Origin: Glycomyces amatae
GTDB taxonomy: Bacteria; Actinomycetota; Actinomycetes; Mycobacteriales; Micromonosporaceae
Assembly: GCF_020991375.1 (NCBI RefSeq)
Contig: NZ_JAJLQZ010000003.1
Coordinates: 372,001-436,000 of the forward strand
Direction: 5' to 3'
Length of the DNA stretch: 64,000 nucleotides
This document shows positions 7,053-16,002 of the stretch, piece by piece; the first letter of the stretch is position 1; each line of letters starts with the position of its first letter. A program made the translations under genes and the position numbers. Below the pieces are notes generated by a model, which made no database searches, was not told the DNA's origin, and saw only the letters and a program-made list of their open reading frames with translations.

Positions 7053-8285
7053 TCAGTGGCCGGCCGCCGCGCCGTCCGGCGCGGGCCGCGGCAGGGCGAG
7101 CGCCGCGGCGATCGCGAGGGCGCCCAGCAGCGGGAGCGCGAGCGCGGCGGCGATCCCCGGGTAGCCGAAGAGCGCCAGCCCGGCGCCGCCGAGGGCGGCG
7201 CCCGCGAAGACCCCGAAGCTCATGCCCGCGGCGTTGACGCTCAGGGCCGCCGCGCGCAGCGGGCCGCCGCGGCGGACGATCAGCACGGTGATCGCCGCCG
7301 CCGTCACCGCGTGCCCCGCCGACTGGACCACGGTGGCGGCCAGGGCGAACCCGAGTGCGGGAGCGGCGAACAGGGCGATGAGCCCGGCGGTCGCGGCGAC
7401 GACGCCCGCGAGCAGCACCGCCGCGACCCGCTGGGGCGCCTCGGTCCTCGCGATCCACCGCCCGGCCGCGTAGTTGCCGAGGAAGAACGAGAGGCCGCTG
7501 AGGGTCCACACGAGTGTGAACGCGGCGGCGCCGAGCGCGTAGGCGTGGGCGTACCAGGCGGCCATGTAGGACAGGCAGCCCATGAACGCGGCGGTGCGCA
7601 GGGAGGCCGCGGCGATGAGCGCCGACAGGGCCCGGTCGCCCGCGAGGCGGCGGAACGAGCCGAGGTAGCCCGGCGGGGGCTCCGCCGGGTCCGGGCGGCG
7701 GTGGCGGTCCGGCCGCAGGGAGAAGCCCGCGGCCAGCGCCGCGGCGACGATCGCGGTGGCGACGAGGGCCCCGCGCCATCCGGCCTGGGAGGCCAGGGCG
7801 CCGATGACCGGCCCCGCGGCGACGGCCGCGAGCGACTGCGCGGCCGTGACCAGGGTCGCGGCCCTGCCGGAGGTCGATTCGTCGGCGTAGCGGTCGGCGG
7901 CGGCCGCGAGGAGCGCGGGCGTCAGCAGCGCGGTGGCCGTGCCGATCAGGGCGCAGAAGGCCACGAGCGCCGGGTAGCTGCCATGCAGGGCCGCGAGGGA
8001 GCCGAGGGCGAGGGCCGCGAGCGCGGCGGCGCTCACGCGCCGTTTGGCGAAGCGCCCCAGGAGCGGCGCCGACACGACGCCGACGACGAGCGCGGCGACG
8101 CCGCCGAGGCCGCGCAGGGCCCCGACGGCGGCCACGTCCCCGCCCGCGGCGCGGGCGATCGGCACCAGGAACGTCGAGTAGACGGTGAACGGGAAGAGGC
8201 CGATCGCCGACGCCAGCAGCAGCGGCCACAGGTCGGCCCACAGCCGCGCCTCGCTCGGGGCGGTCCCCTGGTGCGCCTTGGTCAC
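7053..8285 (-). CDS. MFS transporter, last gene of metallophore operon
   Basis: A 410-residue membrane protein with about twelve hydrophobic helices in two halves, and the MFS loop signature after helix 2 (APLLGRFAKRRV). The central loop carries 'DRHRRPDPAEPP'. MFS proteins export or import small solutes by proton exchange. The GTG start at 8285 overlaps the stop of the binding-protein gene by four bases (GTGA), so translation is coupled and the gene belongs to the transport operon running leftward from 11140. That context suggests a metallophore exporter or a cytoplasmic-side recycling pump; sequence alone does not prove the substrate. Confidence 0.88.
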   Translation of the reverse strand: MTKAHQGTAPSEARLWADLWPLLLASAIGLFPFTVYSTFLVPIARAAGGDVAAVGALRGLGGVAALVVGVVSAPLLGRFAKRRVSAAALAALALGSLAALHGSYPALVAFCALIGTATALLTPALLAAAADRYADESTSGRAATLVTAAQSLAAVAAGPVIGALASQAGWRGALVATAIVAAALAAGFSLRPDRHRRPDPAEPPPGYLGSFRRLAGDRALSALIAAASLRTAAFMGCLSYMAAWYAHAYALGAAAFTLVWTLSGLSFFLGNYAAGRWIARTEAPQRVAAVLLAGVVAATAGLIALFAAPALGFALAATVVQSAGHAVTAAAITVLIVRRGGPLRAAALSVNAAGMSFGVFAGAALGGAGLALFGYPGIAAALALPLLGALAIAAALALPRPAPDGAAAGH

Positions 8286-9268
8286 TGGATCGAGTTCAGG
8301 TACTCGGAGAAGGCCTCCATGCCGTCGATGATCCGCGGGCCGCTGATGGCCTCGTTGTAGTCGAGGATGAAGAAGCGGTCGTTGACCACGGCCGGGAGGT
8401 CGGCGGTGTTGGGGTTGGACTTGAGGAAGGCGATCTTCTCCTCGGCGGGCTGGTCCTGGTAGTCGAGGACGGCGATGACGTCGGGCTGGGCGTCGACCAC
8501 GGGCTCCCAGCCGACCTGGGTCCAGCGCTCATCGAGATCGGCGAAGACGTTCTCGGCGCCGGCCTTGGCGAAGATGTCGTTGGGCGGCACCTGGTTCCCG
8601 GCGGTGTAGGGCTGGTCGGTGCCCGAGTCGTAGAGGAAGACCTTGAGCGGTTCGCCTTCGGGGGCGGCGGCCTCGACGGCGGCCACGCGCTCCCGGTAGT
8701 CGGCGACGAGCTCGGCGGCGGCCTCCTCGACGTCGAAGATCTGCCCGAGGCGCTCGAGGTCGGTGTAGAGGCCTTCGAGCGGGGTGGTCTCCTCGGGGAA
8801 GCCGGGGTAGTTGAAGCACGACTCGGTGTGCATGAAGCTCTGGATGCCGAGGCCGTCGAGGATCTCGGGGGTGATGCCGCGCTCCTCGCTGAAGCCGGAG
8901 TTCCATCCGGCCACGACGAAGTCGGCGCCGGCGTCGACCACGAGCTCGCGGTTGAGCAGGTCGTCGGAGAGGAACTCGGTCCCGGCGTAGTCGTCGGCGA
9001 AGGGCGACTCCTCGACGGGCGGGTTCGCGGGGGGCATGACGTAGCCGTGCACGTGGTCGGCGAGGCCGAGCGCGAAGAGCTTGTCGGCGCTGCCGGCCTC
9101 GTAGACGACGGCGCGCTGCGGGACGGTGTACTCGACGGCCTCGCCGCAGCGGTCGACGGTGACCGAGGCGGTGTCCTCCGCGGACTCGACTTCGGCGCCG
9201 CATGCGGTGGCGGCCAGGGCGAGGGCGAGGGCGGCGCCGAGGGCGGGCGCGCGGCGGGTGGCGTTCAT
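8282..9268 (-). CDS. Siderophore-family ABC substrate-binding lipoprotein
   Basis: A 328-residue exported lipoprotein: signal peptide residues 1-22 ending in ATAC, the Cys being the lipidation site. The rest is a class III (FecB/BtuF-like) binding protein: 'VPQRAVVYEAGSADKLFALGL' as first strand-helix, 'DAGADFVVAGWNSGF', 'EEAAAELVADYRERVAAVEAA' as the backbone helix, and 'PDVIAVLDYQDQP'. Such proteins bind ferric siderophores, haem, cobalamin or other metal chelates. It lacks the His-rich loop typical of ZnuA-type zinc binders. ATG 9268 overlaps the ATPase stop by four bases. The operon lies behind a Zur-like box, so a zinc chelate is a serious candidate ligand. Confidence 0.9.
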   Translation of the reverse strand: MNATRRAPALGAALALALAATACGAEVESAEDTASVTVDRCGEAVEYTVPQRAVVYEAGSADKLFALGLADHVHGYVMPPANPPVEESPFADDYAGTEFLSDDLLNRELVVDAGADFVVAGWNSGFSEERGITPEILDGLGIQSFMHTESCFNYPGFPEETTPLEGLYTDLERLGQIFDVEEAAAELVADYRERVAAVEAAAPEGEPLKVFLYDSGTDQPYTAGNQVPPNDIFAKAGAENVFADLDERWTQVGWEPVVDAQPDVIAVLDYQDQPAEEKIAFLKSNPNTADLPAVVNDRFFILDYNEAISGPRIIDGMEAFSEYLNSIQ

Positions 9269-10050
9269 GTTCGGGTTCCTTCGGTGTCGGGGATCGAGTA
9301 GAGGAGCTGCGGGCGGCCGGTGCGCGGGTGCGGGACGACCTCGCCGTCCACGCCGAACACGGTCGCGAGCAGTTCCGCGGTGAGCACTTCGTGCGGCTCG
9401 CCGACCGCGACGACGCGGCCCTCGGCGAGCACGGCGATCCGGTCGCACACGGCCGCGGCGAGGTTGAGGTCGTGCAGGACGGCGAGGACGGTCAGGTCCG
9501 ATGCGGCGATGAGGGACAGGAGTCCGAGCTGGTGGCGCAGGTCGAGGTGGTTGGTGGGCTCGTCGAGGACGAGGACGCTCGGCTGCTGCGCGAGGGCGCG
9601 GGCGACCAGGACGCGCTGCATCTCGCCGCCGGAGAGGGTGAGGGCGCCGCGGTCGGCGAGGTGGGCGACGTCGACGCGCTCCATGGCCTCCCGGCACAGC
9701 CGCCGCTCGGCCTCGCTGAGGCGGCCGCCGTGGCGGTGGTGCGGGTGGCGCCCCATCGCGACGATCTCGGCGACGGTGAAGTCGAGGTGGGTGCGGTGCT
9801 GCTGGGTGACGGCGGCGACGGTGCGGGCGGCCTCGTGCCGCGGCAGCCGCCACAGGTCGCGGTCGCCGACCCAGACGGCGCCGCTGGAGGGCGGCAGCGC
9901 CCGGTAGACGCCGCGCAGCGCCGTGGTCTTGCCGGAGCCGTTGGGGCCGATGATGCCGAGCACCGAACCCGAAGGAGCGCTGAGGGTGAGGTCGCGGACG
10001 ATGGCGGTGCCGCCGATGTCGACGCCGAGCCGGTCGAGGCGCACGTCCAT
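9265..10050 (-). CDS. FecE-type ABC transporter ATP-binding protein
   Basis: A 261-residue cytoplasmic ATPase. Walker A is GPNGSGKTT (about residues 35-43), the signature LSGGEMQRV (about 139-147) and Walker B 'VLVLDEPTNHLD' are intact, and 'VLHDLN' gives the switch His. Sequence and length fit the iron-chelate/B12 importer branch. It sits one base downstream of the permease stop and overlaps the binding-protein start by four bases, so permease, ATPase, binding protein and MFS carrier form one tightly coupled operon. Confidence 0.93.
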   Translation of the reverse strand: MDVRLDRLGVDIGGTAIVRDLTLSAPSGSVLGIIGPNGSGKTTALRGVYRALPPSSGAVWVGDRDLWRLPRHEAARTVAAVTQQHRTHLDFTVAEIVAMGRHPHHRHGGRLSEAERRLCREAMERVDVAHLADRGALTLSGGEMQRVLVARALAQQPSVLVLDEPTNHLDLRHQLGLLSLIAASDLTVLAVLHDLNLAAAVCDRIAVLAEGRVVAVGEPHEVLTAELLATVFGVDGEVVPHPRTGRPQLLYSIPDTEGTRT

Positions 10051-10051
10051 G

Positions 10052-11140
10052 TCAGCTCCCTCCGAACAGGTAGCCGCGGCGGCGCAGCAGGTAGACGAAG
10101 ACGGGCACGCCGATGAGCGCGGTGACCGCGCCGACGGGCAGTTCCCTGGGGGCGACGAGGGTCCGGGAGGCCAGGTCGATCCAGACCATGAGGACGGCGC
10201 CGGCGAGCGGCGCGACGGCCAGGACCCTGCCGTGGTCGGCGCCCACGGCGATGCGCACGACGTGCGGCACGATGAGGCCGACGAACCCGATCGCGCCGGA
10301 GGCGGCCACCATGACGCCGGTGACCAGCGAGGTGAGGGCGAGCAGCCAGGCGAGCTGGCGCCCGGTGTCGACGCCGAGGCTCGATGCGGTCTCCTCGCCC
10401 AGCGACAGGACGTCGAGGACGCGGGCCTTGCGGGCGAGGACCGCGATCCCGGCGGCGACCGCGACGGCGACGATCGGGAGCGTCGTCCAGCTCGCCGCGC
10501 CGAACCCGCCCATCGTCCAGAAGAGCACGGTGCTGGCGGCCTCGGCGTCGGGCGCGAAGTAGACGAGGACGCTCATGGCCGCCTGGAAGGCGAACGACAT
10601 GGCGACGCCGACCAGGACCAGGCGCAGGGGGCTGAGGCCGGTGCTCTGGGCGGCGGCGAGGTAGACGACGGCGGCGGCCGCGAGCGCGCCGAGGAACGCG
10701 CCGCCGGAGACGGCGTAGATGCCGAGCGCGCCGAGGCCGCCCCACACGCCGACGGCGACCGCTCCGGTCGCGGCGCCGGCCGAGACGCCGAGGAGGTAGG
10801 GCTCGGCGAGGGGGTTGCGGACCATGGCCTGGACCGCGACGCCCATGGCGCCGAGGCCGGCGCCGACGAGCGCGGCGAGCAGGACGCGGGGCGTGCGGAT
10901 CTGCCAGACGATCTGGTAGCGGCCGACCTCGTCGGCGGGGATGGTGCCGCCGGTGAGCGAGGCCCACAGGTAGGCGGCGGTGTCGGCGGGCGGGATGGAG
11001 GCCGATCCGGCGCCGATCGCGACCAGGGCCGAGGCGGCGAGCACGGCGGTGAGCGCGGCGGCGAGGAGCGCGACGGGTCGGCGGGGGCGGGTGCCGTCGC
11101 GGGGTGCCCGCTGCCGCTGGGCGGCGGCCGTGGTTGCCAT
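10052..11140 (-). CDS. FecCD-type ABC transporter permease
   Basis: A 362-residue inner-membrane permease with about ten helices, of the BtuC/FecCD family ('GVSAGAATGAVAVG', 'AEPYLLG', 'GLIVPHVVR' near the coupling helix). The N-terminal 25 residues are basic and cytoplasmic. It would work as a homodimer with the ATPase encoded next. Start: ATG 11140 has the site GAGGACC 5 bases upstream. It is the first gene of the operon and lies 31 bases from a Zur-like operator. Confidence 0.92.
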   Translation of the reverse strand: MATTAAAQRQRAPRDGTRPRRPVALLAAALTAVLAASALVAIGAGSASIPPADTAAYLWASLTGGTIPADEVGRYQIVWQIRTPRVLLAALVGAGLGAMGVAVQAMVRNPLAEPYLLGVSAGAATGAVAVGVWGGLGALGIYAVSGGAFLGALAAAAVVYLAAAQSTGLSPLRLVLVGVAMSFAFQAAMSVLVYFAPDAEAASTVLFWTMGGFGAASWTTLPIVAVAVAAGIAVLARKARVLDVLSLGEETASSLGVDTGRQLAWLLALTSLVTGVMVAASGAIGFVGLIVPHVVRIAVGADHGRVLAVAPLAGAVLMVWIDLASRTLVAPRELPVGAVTALIGVPVFVYLLRRRGYLFGGS

Positions 11141-11170
11141 GGGGGTCCTCTTCGTTCGGAGATCGGAGAG

Positions 11171-11195
11171 ATAATGACATCGGTTTTCATTCTAT
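11171..11195 (-). promoter_or_regulatory. Zur-like zinc box before the metallophore operon
   Basis: AATGACATCGGTTTTCATT (11173-11191) has 5-base outer arms AATGA/TCATT and a core TGACATCGGTTTTCA close to the actinobacterial Zur pattern TGAAAATGATTTTCA. It does not look like the IdeR box (TTAGGTTAGGCTAACCTAA). The position, just before the first ATG of the operon, fits repression by zinc-bound Zur. Confidence 0.6.
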
Positions 11196-11658
11196 GATGG
11201 CGGCTCGGTCCGGATGTGAGCTGGGCTTCACTCGCGAGTGCGGGTTCGGGCGTCCGCGTCCGTTTCGCGGCGCGGTGGCGGACCGCCCGGGCGCCCGTCC
11301 CGGTCCGCGCCGCCGAGCGGCGCCCCGGCCGCGCCCGCGGTACCGGCGTCGACATAGGCCAGAGTCCCCCGGCCCCGGCCGCGCGAGGGCGCCGAACCAG
11401 GCGACTTGGACGAGGAACGTTCCGGTGACCCGGCCGCGCGAGGGCGCCGCGTCTGACGCAGCGGGGCGCCGACGTCCTTGCGGCGCAAGCTCGGTCGCCG
11501 CGCCAGGGGTGTTCGCGGTCCGTGGGCGAGTCGACGTCCGAGTCCATGGGTCGGTCGGGTCGGTCTTTCGGCACCGGCGGGGGCGCGGCCCGCCGCCGCG
11601 CTGCGACGGCCGGACGGCGACCGCCGAGGGTTCCGCGCCCCTGGTCCTGGGACACGGG
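11196..11658. other. Intergenic stretch without a clear gene
   Basis: About 460 bases between the leftward metallophore operon and the terminator of the next leftward operon. The possible frames here have weak start sites and no family resemblance. A direct repeat of the 20-base string CCGGCCGCGCGAGGGCGCCG occurs twice, beginning at 11375 and 11430, 55 bases apart, with no evident role. Confidence 0.5.
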
Positions 11659-11686
11659 AGGCCCGGCCGCGTTCGCGGCCGGGCCT
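11659..11686 (-). terminator. Hairpin terminator of the first ThuA/Gfo operon
   Basis: AGGCCCGGCCGC (11659-11670) and its perfect complement (11675-11686) enclose a GTTC loop, twenty bases past the stop codon at 11706. Confidence 0.8.
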
Positions 11687-11705
11687 CAACGTCGTTGCGC
11701 TGGAA

Positions 11706-12878
11706 TCAGACCGCGGTCCAGCGGCTCTCGTCCCCGGCGCTCGCCTCGACCGCCGCCAGGACCCGCTGGACCTGGAGCGCGTCGGCGAACGACGGAGCGG
11801 GCCGCTCGCCGTTCGCGATCGCCTCCACGAGGTCCACCGCCTGGTGCGTGAAGCCGTGCTCGTAGCCGAGCCCGTGCCCCACCGGCCACCAGTTGCCCGT
11901 GTACGGGTGCTCCGGCTCGGTGGCCTGGATGCGGCGGAAGCCCGCGTTGGGCTCGTCGGCCGCGTCGTAGAACCACAGCGAGTTCATGTCCTCGAAGTCG
12001 AACGCGAGGGACGCCTTGGAGCCGTTGAGCTCCAGGCGCATCGCGTTCTTGCGTCCCAGCGCGAACCGGGTCGCCTCGAAGACGCCCACGGCGCCGTCGG
12101 AGAACCGGGCGGTGAACATCGCGGCGTCGTCCACCGTGACCGGTCCCTTCGGGCCGTCGGCGCCGCCGTGGCCGCCCAGGCCCACGAAGTCGCCGCCGAC
12201 GGGGCGCTCCTTGACGAACGTCTCCGTCAGCGCCGAGACGCCGGTGACGTTCGCGCCCGAGATCCACTGCGCCGCGTCGATGATGTGCGCGCCGATGTCC
12301 CCCAGGGAGCCCGAACCGGACTTCGACTTGTCGAGCCGCCAGGTCAGCGGCGCGTTCTCGTCGGTGAGCCAGTCCTGGAGGTACTGCGCGCGCACGTGCC
12401 GGATCGGCCCGAGCGCCCCGGACTCGACCAGGCGCTTCGCGAGCGAGAGCGCCGGCGTGCGGCGGTAGCTGAAGCCGCACATGGCGAACGCCCCGCGCGC
12501 CTCGGCCGCTTCGGCGGCGGCCGTCATCCGCTCGGCCTCGGCCACCGAGTTCGCCAGGGGCTTCTCGCACAGCACGTGCTTGCCCGCCTCGAGCGCGGCG
12601 ATCGCGATCTCGGCGTGCATGTCGCCGGGGACGCAGATGTCGACCAGGTCGATGTCGTCGCGCTCGATCAGGCGGCGCCAGTCGGTCTCGCTGGAGTCCC
12701 AGCCGAGCTTCGCCGCGGCGGCGGCGACCCGCTCGGGGTCGCGCCCGGCGACCGCGGCCATGCGGGGCGCGAGCGGCAGGTCGAAGAAGCGCGGCGCGGT
12801 CCGCCACGCGTGGGAGTGGGCCGCGCCCATGAAGGCGTATCCGACCATGCCGATGTTGAGGGTCCCGGTGTCGCTCAC
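11706..12878 (-). CDS. Gfo/Idh/MocA-family oxidoreductase (first module, gene C)
   Basis: A 390-residue NAD(P)-dependent sugar or cyclitol dehydrogenase. Residues 5-130 are the Rossmann domain (NIGMVGYAFMGAAHSHAW at the start, 'CVPGDMHAEIAIAALEAGKHVLCEKPLA' with the EKP motif). The C-terminal alpha/beta domain follows, with 'LGDIGAHIIDAAQWI' providing the catalytic Asp/His pair of the family. Start: GTG 12878 has AAGGAG 6 bases upstream and overlaps the preceding stop by four bases. It is the third gene of a ThuA-Gfo-Gfo operon ended by a hairpin; the substrate is unknown. Confidence 0.9.
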   Translation of the reverse strand: MSDTGTLNIGMVGYAFMGAAHSHAWRTAPRFFDLPLAPRMAAVAGRDPERVAAAAAKLGWDSSETDWRRLIERDDIDLVDICVPGDMHAEIAIAALEAGKHVLCEKPLANSVAEAERMTAAAEAAEARGAFAMCGFSYRRTPALSLAKRLVESGALGPIRHVRAQYLQDWLTDENAPLTWRLDKSKSGSGSLGDIGAHIIDAAQWISGANVTGVSALTETFVKERPVGGDFVGLGGHGGADGPKGPVTVDDAAMFTARFSDGAVGVFEATRFALGRKNAMRLELNGSKASLAFDFEDMNSLWFYDAADEPNAGFRRIQATEPEHPYTGNWWPVGHGLGYEHGFTHQAVDLVEAIANGERPAPSFADALQVQRVLAAVEASAGDESRWTAV

Positions 12879-13993
12879 TGCGGCTCCTTCTTCAGGCTCA
12901 GGGCGTCGCGGACGGACGGCCACGCCTTCATGACGGCGCGGACGTCGGCGTCGCGTTCGGTGGCGAGCGCGGCGTCGTAGGAGCGGTCGAGCACGTCGTC
13001 GACCGCGACCCGCCGCCCCTGCGACGCGCTCTGCGTCGCGGCCTCGACCATAGCCAGGCTCATGACGTTGGCGTGCACGCGCCCCATGGGTTCGCGCCCG
13101 CGGCGCAGGGCGGCGACGAACTCGCGGAGGGACCCCGCGATCTCCCGCCCCGGGTCGTCGGCGGGCTCGGCCGCCTCGTCCGGGTCGGCGCCGGGCTCGC
13201 CCTCGCCGTCCCACAGGACGGTGCCGCGCTCGGCCGAGATCCGCCAGGAGCCGTTCCAGGAGGTCTCGAAGCCGGGGCTGCACCAGCTGCCGTTGAAGAC
13301 GAAGCGGGCGCCGCCCTCCATCGCGAAGACGGCGGTGGCGGCCGCGTCCCCGGCGTACCAGCTCCAGGCGGGGTTGTACTCCTCGCAGGAGACCGAGACG
13401 GGGTCGGCGTCGAGGAGGAACCGCGCCATGTCGAACTGGTGGATGGCCATGTCGAGCAGGAGCGGGCTGGCCATCTCGTCGCGGAAGCCGCCGAACCGGG
13501 GCGCCTTGAAGAAGTCGACCGCGACGATGCCGACGGCGCCGAGTCCGGCGAGCCGCCGCTTGGCCTGGTGGAGCGAGCGGTGGTAGCGGCGGGACTGGCT
13601 GACCATGAACAGCTGCCCGGTGTGCTCGGCCGCGGCCGCGAGCGAGAGGCCCTCGGCCACGCTGGCGGCCACGGGCTTCTCCCCCAGGACCGGGAGCCCG
13701 GCCAGGAGCGCCGCGGTCGTGACCGGGTGGTGCGCTTCGGGAACGGTGACGTTGACGATCGCGTCCGCACCGGTGCGGCGGGCGAGTTCGACCGCGTCGG
13801 CGCCCAGGGCGAGGCCGGGGGCGCCGACCTCCTCGGCGGCCGCTTCGGCGGCGGCGGACGAGAGGTCGGCGATGCCGACGAGCTCGGTGTCCTCGGCGTC
13901 CCGGACGGTGCGGGCCCAGGCCCGCCCCATGCCGCCGGCGCCGACCACGACGAGGCGCAGCGGCCCGTCGCCGGCGATGGTGCGGAAGCTCAT
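12875..13993 (-). CDS. Gfo/Idh/MocA-family oxidoreductase (first module, gene B)
   Basis: A 372-residue paralogue of the next gene. Rossmann start '[19 protein letters not shown]' (residues 13-31), '[28 protein letters not shown]' with the EKP motif, and '[17 protein letters not shown]' where the family's catalytic His lies. ATG 13993 overlaps the ThuA stop by four bases (ATGA) and its own stop overlaps the next GTG by four, so the three genes are translationally coupled. Two adjacent dehydrogenases suggest an oxidation-reduction pair, for example epimerising a sugar through a keto form; that is an inference. Confidence 0.9.
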   Translation of the reverse strand: MSFRTIAGDGPLRLVVVGAGGMGRAWARTVRDAEDTELVGIADLSSAAAEAAAEEVGAPGLALGADAVELARRTGADAIVNVTVPEAHHPVTTAALLAGLPVLGEKPVAASVAEGLSLAAAAEHTGQLFMVSQSRRYHRSLHQAKRRLAGLGAVGIVAVDFFKAPRFGGFRDEMASPLLLDMAIHQFDMARFLLDADPVSVSCEEYNPAWSWYAGDAAATAVFAMEGGARFVFNGSWCSPGFETSWNGSWRISAERGTVLWDGEGEPGADPDEAAEPADDPGREIAGSLREFVAALRRGREPMGRVHANVMSLAMVEAATQSASQGRRVAVDDVLDRSYDAALATERDADVRAVMKAWPSVRDALSLKKEPQ

Positions 13994-14760
13994 CGCTCGA
14001 ACGCCCCCTTGTAGCCCTGGCCGTTGAAGAAGTCGTCGGTCTCGTAGCGCAGCAGCGTCGGCGTCTCGCGCTCCCGGTCGGGGCGGGCCCACTCGACGCC
14101 GTTGGCGATCACGTGGTTCACGTCCGGGTGGTGGTAGACGGGGAAGTCCTGGTCGCCGGGGCTGAAGTAGAAGATCCGGCCGAACCCGCGGCGGTAGGTC
14201 ATGCCGCTGCGGAAGACCTCGCCGCCGGTGAAGCCGGAGATGAAGACGAGTTCGTCGGGGGTCGGCACGTCGAAGTACTCGCCGTACATCTCCTGCTCGG
14301 GGATGACGATCGGGTTCGGGATGCCGCGGGCGATCGGGTGCTGGGGGTTGACGGTCCACACCAGCTCGCGGTCGTGCTCGCTGCGCCAGCGCAGGGTGCA
14401 GGTGGTGCCCATGAGCTTCGTGAAGATCTTGGACCAGTGCCCGGAGTGGAGCACGATGAGCCCCATGCCGGCGAGGACGTGCCGGTGGACGCGCTCGACG
14501 ATCTCGTCGTCGACCTCGTGGTGGGCCGCGTGGCCCCACCAGACGAGCACGTCCGTCTCGCCCAGCACGTCGCCGGTCAGGCCGTGCTCGGGCTCGTCGA
14601 GGGTGTGGGTGGTGATGGTCGCCTTGCCGCCGAGCCACTCGCCAACGCCCTTGGCGATGGCGCCGTGCATCCCGTCGGGGTAGCGCTCGGCCACCGACGG
14701 CTCGACTTGCTCGTGGCGGTTCTCGCCCCACACGACGACGCGGATCGGTTCGTTGGCCAT
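13990..14760 (-). CDS. ThuA-like domain protein (first module, gene A)
   Basis: A 256-residue cytoplasmic protein of the ThuA family (class I glutamine-amidotransferase-like fold), with '[11 protein letters not shown]' at the start, '[16 protein letters not shown]', '[14 protein letters not shown]' and '[23 protein letters not shown]'. ThuA in rhizobia is part of trehalose/sucrose utilisation through 3-keto sugars, and ThuA is usually found beside Gfo/Idh/MocA dehydrogenases, as here. It opens the operon; ATG 14760 has AAGGAG 8 bases upstream. A TTTAwGCwTAAA-type half operator lies 31 bases before the start, behind the LacI gene. Confidence 0.88.
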   Translation of the reverse strand: MANEPIRVVVWGENRHEQVEPSVAERYPDGMHGAIAKGVGEWLGGKATITTHTLDEPEHGLTGDVLGETDVLVWWGHAAHHEVDDEIVERVHRHVLAGMGLIVLHSGHWSKIFTKLMGTTCTLRWRSEHDRELVWTVNPQHPIARGIPNPIVIPEQEMYGEYFDVPTPDELVFISGFTGGEVFRSGMTYRRGFGRIFYFSPGDQDFPVYHHPDVNHVIANGVEWARPDRERETPTLLRYETDDFFNGQGYKGAFER

Positions 14761-14790
14761 GTCCTGGTGCTCCTTCTGTTGCGGGTGTGT

Positions 14791-14805
14791 TGTGAGCTTA
14801 AAATT
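14791..14805 (-). promoter_or_regulatory. Probable LacI operator before the ThuA gene
   Basis: TGTGAGCTTAAAATT shares the ten bases GCTTAAAATT with the site upstream of the LacI gene (15932-15941, opposite orientation). The stretch is strikingly AT-rich for this genome. Confidence 0.5.
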
Positions 14806-14832
14806 TTCGGGCCGCGGCGGCGGCGCGGCGTC

Positions 14833-15870
14833 TCACGCGGCGCGTTCCGTACTGGAGCGCAGTGCGAGCCGGGGCGGCAGCAGGACGTGCTCGGGCTCGG
14901 CGGGCGGGTCGACGACCAGGCGCACCAGTTCGGCGGCGATGGCCGCCGACGCCTGCCGGACCGAGGTGATGCCGACGGCGCCGAACGAGGTCAGCGGCGT
15001 GTCGTCGTAGCCGGTGACGGCCACGTCCGGGCCGGGGGCGAGCCACCGGCTCTGGAGCGCGATGACCGCGCCCGCGGCGAGCTGGTCGGAGGTGCAGACG
15101 AGCGCGGTCGGCGGCGAGGGCGCGTCGAGGAGGTCGGCGGTGACGCGGACGCCGGTGGCGAGGTCGCCGCCGCAGCGGGCGATCCGGCTCTCGGCGACCG
15201 ATCCGCCGAGCCCCAGGCGGAGGCAGGCCTCCCGGTAGCCCTGCTCGCGCTGGGCCATGGTGACGCTGCGGGGGTCGGCGCCCACGAACGCCAGTTCGCG
15301 GTGGCCGCGCTCGGCGAGGTGCTCCACGGCCATCGCGATGCCGAGCGCGGCGTCGCCCTCGGCCCAGCTCCAGGGGCTCGCGAACGCCTCGCCGGTGCGG
15401 CCGTAGGCGGCGAAGGGGATGCCGCGCTCGTGGAGTCCGACGGGCCGGGGGTCGTCGGAGCCGACGTTGGAGATGACGAACCCGGCGACGGACTGGCCGA
15501 AGTACAGGTCCTCGCAGGCGGTCATGAGCGCCTCGGGGTCGAGGCCGGTGATGAGGGCGAGGTTGCGGTCGGCGGCCTGGCAGGCGGCGGCGAGGTCGTG
15601 GAGGAACGCGTCCATGTACTGGTTGCCCGCGGTGTCGCGGGGCGGGAGCACGTACCCGATCTGCCGGGGCCGCGCGAGCCGGAGGCTGCGGGCGACGAGG
15701 TTGTTGCGGTAGCGCAGCTCGTCCATCGCGGCGTGGACCCGGTCCCGGGTCGCCTCGGCGACGACCTGGGGCCGGTTGATGACGTTCGAGACGGTCATGA
15801 CCGAGACGCCCGCGCGCTCGGCGACGTCCGCCATGCTGGCCTTGCGCCGCGGATCGGGCGGTCTGCTCAC
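14833..15870 (-). CDS. LacI-family repressor of the first ThuA/Gfo module
   Basis: A 345-residue repressor. Residues 10-60 are the LacI DNA-binding domain ('ASMADVAERAGVSVMTVSNVINRPQVV', followed by the hinge helix). Residues 65-330 are the periplasmic-binding-protein-like sensor ('IGYVLPPRDTAGNQYMDAF', 'VAVTGYDDTPLTSFG'). Start: GTG 15870 has GGAGGG 5 bases upstream. It runs in the same direction as, and directly ahead of, the ThuA-Gfo-Gfo genes, and AT-rich matching sites lie before both itself and ThuA. A sugar or sugar-acid ligand is likely. Confidence 0.92.
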   Translation of the reverse strand: MSRPPDPRRKASMADVAERAGVSVMTVSNVINRPQVVAEATRDRVHAAMDELRYRNNLVARSLRLARPRQIGYVLPPRDTAGNQYMDAFLHDLAAACQAADRNLALITGLDPEALMTACEDLYFGQSVAGFVISNVGSDDPRPVGLHERGIPFAAYGRTGEAFASPWSWAEGDAALGIAMAVEHLAERGHRELAFVGADPRSVTMAQREQGYREACLRLGLGGSVAESRIARCGGDLATGVRVTADLLDAPSPPTALVCTSDQLAAGAVIALQSRWLAPGPDVAVTGYDDTPLTSFGAVGITSVRQASAAIAAELVRLVVDPPAEPEHVLLPPRLALRSSTERAA

Positions 15871-15931
15871 CGGCCGCCCTCCGTTCCCGTCGCGGGGCCC
15901 GATGGTTCGGGCCCGGTGGCGCGCCGCCGCG

Positions 15932-15946
15932 AATTTTAAGCATAAA
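15932..15946. promoter_or_regulatory. Probable LacI autoregulatory operator
   Basis: AATTTTAAGCATAAA contains the near-palindrome TTTAAGCATAAA (15935-15946), pattern TTTAwGCwTAAA. It lies 62 bases upstream of the LacI start and shares its core with the site at 14791-14805. Confidence 0.5.
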
Positions 15947-16002
15947 GTCGCCTGGCGGTCAAGGCCCCGGGCCGCGCCTCGGAGGCGCCGGGCGACGCCG
16001 TC

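Noticed and set aside
11171-11195. Reading the metallophore-operon box as an IdeR iron box
   Set aside because: It lacks the TTAGG/CCTAA arms; the AATGA...TCATT layout fits Zur better. A genuine iron box at 43566 shows what IdeR sites look like here.
11228-11689. Arg-rich open frames in the gap upstream of the metallophore operon
   Set aside because: Low complexity, no ribosome sites, and they cross the terminator hairpin.
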